From an uncultured Rikenella sp. (lineage in GTDB: Bacteria; Bacteroidota; Bacteroidia; Bacteroidales; Rikenellaceae): a stretch of 18,050 bases of DNA. This document shows positions 13,438-18,050 of the stretch, piece by piece; positions within the stretch are counted from its first letter, which is position 1, and each line of letters opens with the position of its first letter. A model generated the notes under the pieces. That model ran no database searches. It had not been told where the DNA came from and saw only the letters and a list, made by a program, of their open reading frames with translations. The stretch spans positions 1-18,050 of the forward strand of contig NZ_CAJTUJ010000030.1 in assembly GCF_910579375.1 (NCBI RefSeq), read 5' to 3'. The translations under genes were made by a program, and so were the position numbers.

Positions 13438-15396
13438 TTATTGCTGTAAAAAAGTCACCTGCAAGGTATCCTTCCGTTTCGGATCTTTGACCTTCAGGAC
13501 AATCCGGGTCAACCGCTCGCCCCAGATGTTCGACAACCGCGGATCGGTCAGCTCCACCGCCTCGGTCGTCAGTTCATATTTCGAAAGGTCGAATGCCATG
13601 CGCAAAGCCTTGTCCCCGCTCTGGATTTCGACTCCCCCACGGCCCGACACCACCGTCCCGCAGGTCAGGAAATTCAAGGCTACCGGCCCCTTTACCTCCG
13701 ACAAATCATACGTATCGGTCAGCGTGACCGTATTTCTCCGCCGGTCGAAGCGGTAGTCGCGCACCCAGCTGCGGCACGCCGCCTCGGCCGGATAAGCCCC
13801 CGCCATATCCAGCGAGAAATTCATCACCCGCCCGTTATCCGTATGTTTTACGTTCCGCGAACGGTATCTCCCACCGTCCTTCTGTCCGAAACCGTTGATA
13901 ACCGGCAGGTTGTGAAACTCCGACTGCATCATCCAGATGGTGTAGCGCCGGTGATCGAACGTCGCCGCTGTGTAGGTTCCCACCCCGGCGTCCACCATCA
14001 CCGGCTGACCGTCCACATAGAGGATAAAACTCCCCACGTCGTTGTGGTTATGGCTCTCGGCATTGTATCCACCCTTGGCGGCCAGCGTCAACCCCTCGGC
14101 GCTCCCGCCTTCAGTTCGCGCCACCGCCACCTCGATGCCGTCCATCCAGACCGACCGATACAACGGAGCCACCGGTTGGGCCGCACACATATCCTTATAG
14201 ATAAACGCCGTCTTGAGCCGCTGATCCATCGTTCCGCTGAGCGGATTTTCGACAAAGCCGGTCAGCGTGCCGAGGTACGACCCGAACCGCATCATCGTGC
14301 TGTCGCCGATATTGCGCCCGTAACGGAACACCGTCGACGCCCCCGGCGAAGCCTTGGCTTCGGCGTCGGCAAAATTGACGAAATAGAGGCTGTCGATATG
14401 GGCATTAGCGATGTAGAGCCCGATATTTTTCACCCGCTGCTCGCCGAACAGGTCGATTTTGCCCTGCGAATAGCCTTTCAGCACTTCGAGATAGTTGTTC
14501 ATCATCCCCGCCGCATGCGTCCAGTACGAGGGCCCCTCTTCGCACCCGCCGTCGGGCTTGAAGAAGTTGATGAACTGATCCACCGACCGCATCGTCTTCT
14601 TCACGATCGCCGCCCGCCGCTCCGGATTCTCCTCGACCAGCAATGCCGTCGTCAGCACATTGAAATTGCACCACGGATTCCAGTTATTGACCTGCGCCCC
14701 CTCGCGGAACCCGAGCCAGAACATGTCGTCGCGATTCAGATAGACATCCAGCGTATGGCGGTTCAGCTCGGCCCGCAGCCGCTGCGGAATCGTGGGCGAC
14801 AATTTACCCAGATCCTCCTTGAAGAAGTAGTAGGCCCAGGCGAGCGTATTGGCCGTCATTCCGCCGCTGAGGTCGATCGTGCGGCGGTCGATATCCGGCA
14901 CCGCCGTCCCGCTCAGCTGCCAGTAGATATGCGCCGTCGCCACCCACGTACTCTGCTCGCACAGCGACCACACCCCATCGGCGATCTGATCCAGAAACCG
15001 TCCCTTGCCCTCGATCAGCTCGCCGAACATCAGGTCGGCCAGCGTCGAATACCGTTCGGCGATATGCAGGTCGTTGGGCCGGCGAATCCCCTTGCGGGCG
15101 AAATCGAGGTACGAAGTGACCGTTACACTGCGCCATACATAGTCCAGCCGGGCCTCCGCCTGCGCCACCGCCTGCCGCTTCACCTCCTCCGGCAGCGACT
15201 GCCAAAAATTGCGATCCGCATACCCCGGATAAGGCCGGTACGCCTCCCGACAGAGGGAATCCATATCGTACCGCCGAGCGGCTTTCTGCAAAAGGTCGGG
15301 CTTGGCCTTAGTCGCCGGCTCCGCCTGCATCGAAAGGGGTGCCGCCCCGAAAAGAGCCGTCAGCAGCAACGTCAGCAACCGATTTGTCCGTTTCAT
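13438..15396 (-). CDS. Heparinase II/III-superfamily polysaccharide lyase, secreted
   Basis: A 652-residue protein with a signal peptide (RLLTLLLTALFGAAPLSMQA), a helical toroid domain (~40-390) and a C-terminal beta-sandwich (~410-650). Active-site-like residues are NNWN (237-240), GGCEEGPSYW (283-292, Tyr291 the likely general base/acid) and HNHNDVGSF (449-457). A zinc site probably uses His451, Asp469 (VMVDAG) and His495 (EFHNLP). The His-Asp gap of 18 equals that recalled for Pedobacter heparinase II (His408, Asp426). It should cleave uronic-acid polysaccharides by beta-elimination, giving 4,5-unsaturated ends. The exact PL family (for example PL12, PL21, PL33 or PL37) cannot be settled by eye, nor the substrate (heparan, chondroitin/hyaluronan, or algal/bacterial polyuronide). 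It lies 13 bases after the GH88 gene and 10 bases before DUF2264. Confidence 0.87.
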   Translation of the reverse strand: MKRTNRLLTLLLTALFGAAPLSMQAEPATKAKPDLLQKAARRYDMDSLCREAYRPYPGYADRNFWQSLPEEVKRQAVAQAEARLDYVWRSVTVTSYLDFARKGIRRPNDLHIAERYSTLADLMFGELIEGKGRFLDQIADGVWSLCEQSTWVATAHIYWQLSGTAVPDIDRRTIDLSGGMTANTLAWAYYFFKEDLGKLSPTIPQRLRAELNRHTLDVYLNRDDMFWLGFREGAQVNNWNPWCNFNVLTTALLVEENPERRAAIVKKTMRSVDQFINFFKPDGGCEEGPSYWTHAAGMMNNYLEVLKGYSQGKIDLFGEQRVKNIGLYIANAHIDSLYFVNFADAEAKASPGASTVFRYGRNIGDSTMMRFGSYLGTLTGFVENPLSGTMDQRLKTAFIYKDMCAAQPVAPLYRSVWMDGIEVAVARTEGGSAEGLTLAAKGGYNAESHNHNDVGSFILYVDGQPVMVDAGVGTYTAATFDHRRYTIWMMQSEFHNLPVINGFGQKDGGRYRSRNVKHTDNGRVMNFSLDMAGAYPAEAACRSWVRDYRFDRRRNTVTLTDTYDLSEVKGPVALNFLTCGTVVSGRGGVEIQSGDKALRMAFDLSKYELTTEAVELTDPRLSNIWGERLTRIVLKVKDPKRKDTLQVTFLQQ

Positions 15397-15409
15397 TTCC
15401 GTTCGGCGA

Positions 15410-16630
15410 TTATTTGTTTTCCAAATCCCGTTTCCGTTTCAGCGCTTCGAGGAAGTAATAGTCCGCATAGACCAGCGGCACATCCACCTCCGACGGCCCC
15501 GGTTTGTTGCCCGTCGAGTGCATCAGGACGAAATAGCCATTCTCGCCCAATTCGGCCCGATAAGCCGGCGAACCGAGCGTTTCGACGATCCGGTCGGCCA
15601 GTTTTTTATACATTTTACCCTGCTTGCGCCCCACATAGGTCGAGAGCTCATAGAGCGCCGAAGCCGTCACCGCCGCTGCCGAAGCGTCGCGCGGCTCCCG
15701 CTCGATGTTCGGCACATCGTAATCCCAATAGGGAATCAAATCCTCCGGCAGGTTCTTGTTCGTAAAGATGAACTTCGCGATATCCTCCGCCTGTTTCAGG
15801 TATTTCGGATCGTGCGTATAGCGGTAGCACAGCGTGTAGCCGTACAGCCCCCACGCCTGTCCGCGCGCCCAGGCCGATGAGTCGGCATAGCCTTGCGCCG
15901 TCACCCGGCTGCGCACCTCGCCGGTTTTCGAATCGTAGTCCACCACGTGGTAGCAGCTCATATCCGGCCGGTAGTGATGCTTCATCGTCTGGTCGGCATG
16001 CGAGGTGGCGATCTTCCAGAACGACGAGTCGCCGCTCATCCGCGTCGCCTCGAACAGTAGCTCCAGATTCATCATATTGTCGATAATCACCGGGCAGTCC
16101 CACCCGCGCCACTGCGGCCACGACTGGATCACGCCCGCCCCCGGACGATACCGCTCGCTCAGCGTCCGGGCCGCCGTTACGATCACCTCTTTGTAAGGCT
16201 CCTTCTCCGTCAGCCGCAGCCCGTTGCCGAACGAACAGAAGATCATAAAACCGATGTCGTGATTCCCCCGGTAGTATTTGATTCGCTCCATCCCCTCGGT
16301 ATAGTGCACCGCCGGTTTGAGCCACTTGCTGTCTCCCGTCAGCTCGTACAGGTACCACAGCGTCCCCGGGAAAAATCCGCTCGTCCAGTCGTCCAACGTG
16401 GTGAAAGCCAGCTGTCCCTTCTCATTCAACGTCCGGGGACTCGGGATATTCTTGAACGTATCCATCGTATCGACCATCAGTTGGACCTGTTGGGCCACAA
16501 AATCGACATTTTCGGTAATCACCGGCGCGATTTTCCGGTTTTTCGCGGAGGCCGGTTCAGACGAGAGGCCGCCCCACAGCAGGCTCCCGGCAGCCAGAAC
16601 GGCCGCTGTCGGTAAAAAGTTTTTCATCAT
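15410..16630 (-). CDS. GH88-family unsaturated glucuronyl hydrolase, exported
   Basis: A 406-residue protein with a signal peptide (FLPTAAVLAAGSLLWGGLS). It then has the (alpha/alpha)6-barrel of GH88, which hydrolyses the unsaturated uronic acid left at the non-reducing end by polysaccharide lyases. Catalytic-region residues match the known enzymes: Asp125 in NHDIGFMIF and Asp184 in IIDNMMNLELL correspond to the two essential Asp residues (Asp88 and Asp149 in the Bacillus enzyme). WARGQAWGLYGY and ASAAAVTASALYEL are further family blocks. Two adjacent ATGs mark the start. It is first in the minus-strand operon and the lyase starts 13 bases downstream, so the pair makes and then removes the unsaturated sugar. 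A -7 element lies about 75 bases upstream. Distinction from GH105 rests on overall resemblance. Confidence 0.9.
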   Translation of the reverse strand: MMKNFLPTAAVLAAGSLLWGGLSSEPASAKNRKIAPVITENVDFVAQQVQLMVDTMDTFKNIPSPRTLNEKGQLAFTTLDDWTSGFFPGTLWYLYELTGDSKWLKPAVHYTEGMERIKYYRGNHDIGFMIFCSFGNGLRLTEKEPYKEVIVTAARTLSERYRPGAGVIQSWPQWRGWDCPVIIDNMMNLELLFEATRMSGDSSFWKIATSHADQTMKHHYRPDMSCYHVVDYDSKTGEVRSRVTAQGYADSSAWARGQAWGLYGYTLCYRYTHDPKYLKQAEDIAKFIFTNKNLPEDLIPYWDYDVPNIEREPRDASAAAVTASALYELSTYVGRKQGKMYKKLADRIVETLGSPAYRAELGENGYFVLMHSTGNKPGPSEVDVPLVYADYYFLEALKRKRDLENK

Positions 16631-16704
16631 ATTTTTAAAAAGAGTTTGGTTGTCCGTCCACTCCCTCCGCCGCGCCGCGAAGGCACTCTGGAGCAGGAAA
16701 AGAC

Positions 16705-16712
16705 AAAAATAC
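16705..16712 (-). promoter_or_regulatory. -7 element for the GH88-lyase-DUF2264 operon
   Basis: TATTTTTG on the minus strand matches TAnnTTTG exactly, about 75 bases before the GH88 start, leaving a leader of roughly 65 bases. No TTTG is found at the usual -33 distance, which again suggests an activator is needed. No clear activator site is visible in the 244-base divergent gap. Confidence 0.45.
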
Positions 16713-16793
16713 GAAATTTAAATTCTTCTTCCCTCCGGCCTCCTCTGCCGACCGAAACAAGCCACTAATCCCGAGCCGCAAAAACAGCCTGAT

Positions 16794-16824
16794 TTTTAAG
16801 CCCCGATTTATTTTGTTATATTTG
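16794..16824 (+). promoter_or_regulatory. Promoter for the DUF4861 lipoprotein gene
   Basis: TATATTTG at 16817-16824 is an exact -7 match, with TTTT at 16794-16797 (one base off TTTG) placed 19 bases upstream, the preferred spacing. Transcription would begin near 16831, about 44 bases before the ATG. Confidence 0.6.
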
Positions 16825-16874
16825 TCAGGATAATCCTGTCGCATTGCGCGAAAAATTTCAGATACGTACCCCCT

Positions 16875-18002
16875 ATGAAAAAATTACTCCCGCTTTTGGG
16901 CGCCCTCGTACTCTGCCTCTCCTGCGGAGGCGTCAAGGTAAAGGTCGCCAACCCGCTGAAGCTCAACCGAACCGACGAAACGGTCGAACTCGATTGGAAA
17001 GAGGTGCAGAAACGGCTACCGGGGATTACGCCCGAAGACATCGTGGTGATCGGGCCGAAGGGCGAACAGTTGCCGTCGCAGGTGCTCTATTACGGCGGCG
17101 TGGAGCCGCAGTCGCTGATTTTCCAGGCGACGGTCGGGCCGCGCAGCTCGACGACCTACCGGTTGGAGAGCGGCATGCGGGAAGACTTTCGGGCACAGGC
17201 GTACGGACGATTCGTGCCGGAGCGGATGGACGATTTCGCCTGGGAGAACGACCGGATCGCCTACCGGATGTACGGGCCGGCGCTCGAACGGACGGGCGAA
17301 ATCAGCAACGGGATCGACATCTGGTTGAAACACACTGACAGTTTGGTCATCAACCGGTGGTATCGGCCGGGTTACGACTACCACACCGACCGGGGCGAAG
17401 GCCTCGACTGCTACAAAGTCGGCCGGACGCTCGGGGCGGGAGCCATGGCGCCGTACGAGGGAGGAAAGCTGTGGCTAGGCAACAATTTCACCGGCTACAA
17501 AGTGCTGGACAACGGGCCGATACGGGTGACTTTCCAGTTGGATTATGCGCCGTTCCCGGTCGACAGCTTGACGGTGACCGAACGGCGGACGATTTCGCTC
17601 GATGCCCACACCCCCTTCAACCGGATTACGGAAGAGTACACCGGCGATTTCGATGAACTGCGGGTGGCGGCGGGAGTCGTGCTGCGCGGGCCGGGCGGCC
17701 GGGTGATCGACCTGCTGGACAAACCGATCCGGAAGGTAGGCTATTGGGAGCCGCTCAACACGGACAACACCCCGGACAACGGGCATACGGGCATCGGTCT
17801 GGTCTTCCCCTGCGAGATCAAGGTAGAGACCCGGCTGGGACACCTCTTGGCGAGCACCGTCATTCCGCAGGGCAAGCCGTTTACCTATCGGATGGGGGCG
17901 GCATGGAGCAAGCGCGAGGCGCCGACCTCGGAGGCGATGACGCAATTGATTCTGGACGAGACGGCCAAGGCGGAACATCCGCTGGTGGTGACATTCAAGT
18001 AA
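16875..18002 (+). CDS. DUF4861-domain lipoprotein
   Basis: A 375-residue protein with a lipoprotein-type signal (KKLLPLLGALVLCLSCGG; Cys17 the likely lipid-bearing residue, Cys14 the alternative). The rest resembles the DUF4861 family, found in Bacteroidetes beside GH88/GH105 enzymes and polysaccharide lyases. Stretches rich in Asp, Trp, Tyr and His, such as RMDDFAWENDRIAYRMYGPA, WLKHTDSLVINRWY and YDYHTDRGEGLDCYKVG, lie in an all-beta-looking protein and could form a sugar or metal site. The biochemical role is not established to my knowledge, and a carbohydrate-active enzyme is a reasonable guess. It is divergent from the GH88-lyase-DUF2264 operon and shares its 244-base control region, so the two are probably induced together. 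Surface or periplasmic anchoring is expected. Confidence 0.83.
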   Translation: MKKLLPLLGALVLCLSCGGVKVKVANPLKLNRTDETVELDWKEVQKRLPGITPEDIVVIGPKGEQLPSQVLYYGGVEPQSLIFQATVGPRSSTTYRLESGMREDFRAQAYGRFVPERMDDFAWENDRIAYRMYGPALERTGEISNGIDIWLKHTDSLVINRWYRPGYDYHTDRGEGLDCYKVGRTLGAGAMAPYEGGKLWLGNNFTGYKVLDNGPIRVTFQLDYAPFPVDSLTVTERRTISLDAHTPFNRITEEYTGDFDELRVAAGVVLRGPGGRVIDLLDKPIRKVGYWEPLNTDNTPDNGHTGIGLVFPCEIKVETRLGHLLASTVIPQGKPFTYRMGAAWSKREAPTSEAMTQLILDETAKAEHPLVVTFK

Positions 18003-18050
18003 TAGCAGACCACTCCGCATAAAAAAATCGGCGGGGCGAACCTGAATTGC

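Noticed and set aside
13843..15765. A 640-codon open frame on the plus strand opposite the heparinase-like lyase and GH88 genes
   Set aside because: It is antisense to two enzymes with complete catalytic motifs; its His/Arg/Pro-rich composition is typical of complementary-frame artefacts.
1..18050. CRISPR arrays, rRNA genes, insertion sequences or tandem repeat arrays
   Set aside because: No regularly spaced repeats, rRNA-like sequence, transposase gene or terminal inverted repeats were seen on either strand.

Overview
The window looks like Bacteroidales DNA, most likely an Alistipes-type gut chromosome. The evidence is the TAnnTTTG -7 promoter elements, gene starts without Shine-Dalgarno sequences, and typical Bacteroidetes families (a cupin/carboxymuconolactone decarboxylase fusion, a PepSY-like lipoprotein, heparinase-superfamily lyase, GH88, DUF2264, DUF4861). 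By eye, bases ~5200-18050 are close to 60% GC and bases 1-4950 nearer 40%, so the left segment has a different history. Genus is inferred from composition and gene content only.

Region 1 (1-4967), AT-rich and probably foreign. After the broken end of an unknown minus-strand gene comes a tightly overlapping plus-strand run: the last ~110 residues of a phytoene-desaturase-like FAD oxidoreductase, a secreted-looking alpha/beta hydrolase, a PaaK-like adenylate-forming ligase, a lysophospholipid-type acyltransferase and the first ~327 residues of an MMPL/RND lipid exporter. Such genes occur together in aryl-polyene/flexirubin-type lipid clusters. Both outer genes are cut mid-sequence and no ketosynthase, acyl carrier protein or dehydratase is present, so this is a remnant.

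Region 2 (4944-5265). A junction stretch with no recognised gene, then a terminator, tRNA-Pro(GGG) and its promoter, all on the minus strand. Native chromosome resumes at or before the terminator.

Region 3 (5266-9163), plus strand: a secreted M15-type peptidase, a PfkB-family kinase and htpG. A sigma-54-like element precedes htpG and a 30-bp perfect palindrome follows it.

Region 4 (9200-12175). A minus-strand pair (secreted carboxymuconolactone decarboxylase-cupin fusion, secreted flavodoxin-like protein) is divergent from an AraC-family regulator. Two direct half-sites 21 bp apart lie between them, so the regulator probably controls the pair. A PepSY-like lipoprotein gene and a terminator follow.

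Region 5 (12174-18002), uronic-acid polysaccharide breakdown. The minus-strand operon encodes a GH88 unsaturated glucuronyl hydrolase, a heparinase II/III-superfamily lyase and a DUF2264 protein. A DUF4861 lipoprotein is transcribed divergently. The lyase should yield unsaturated uronyl ends that GH88 removes. No SusC/SusD pair, sulfatase or regulator is visible here. The last 48 bases (18003-18050) hold nothing I can support.
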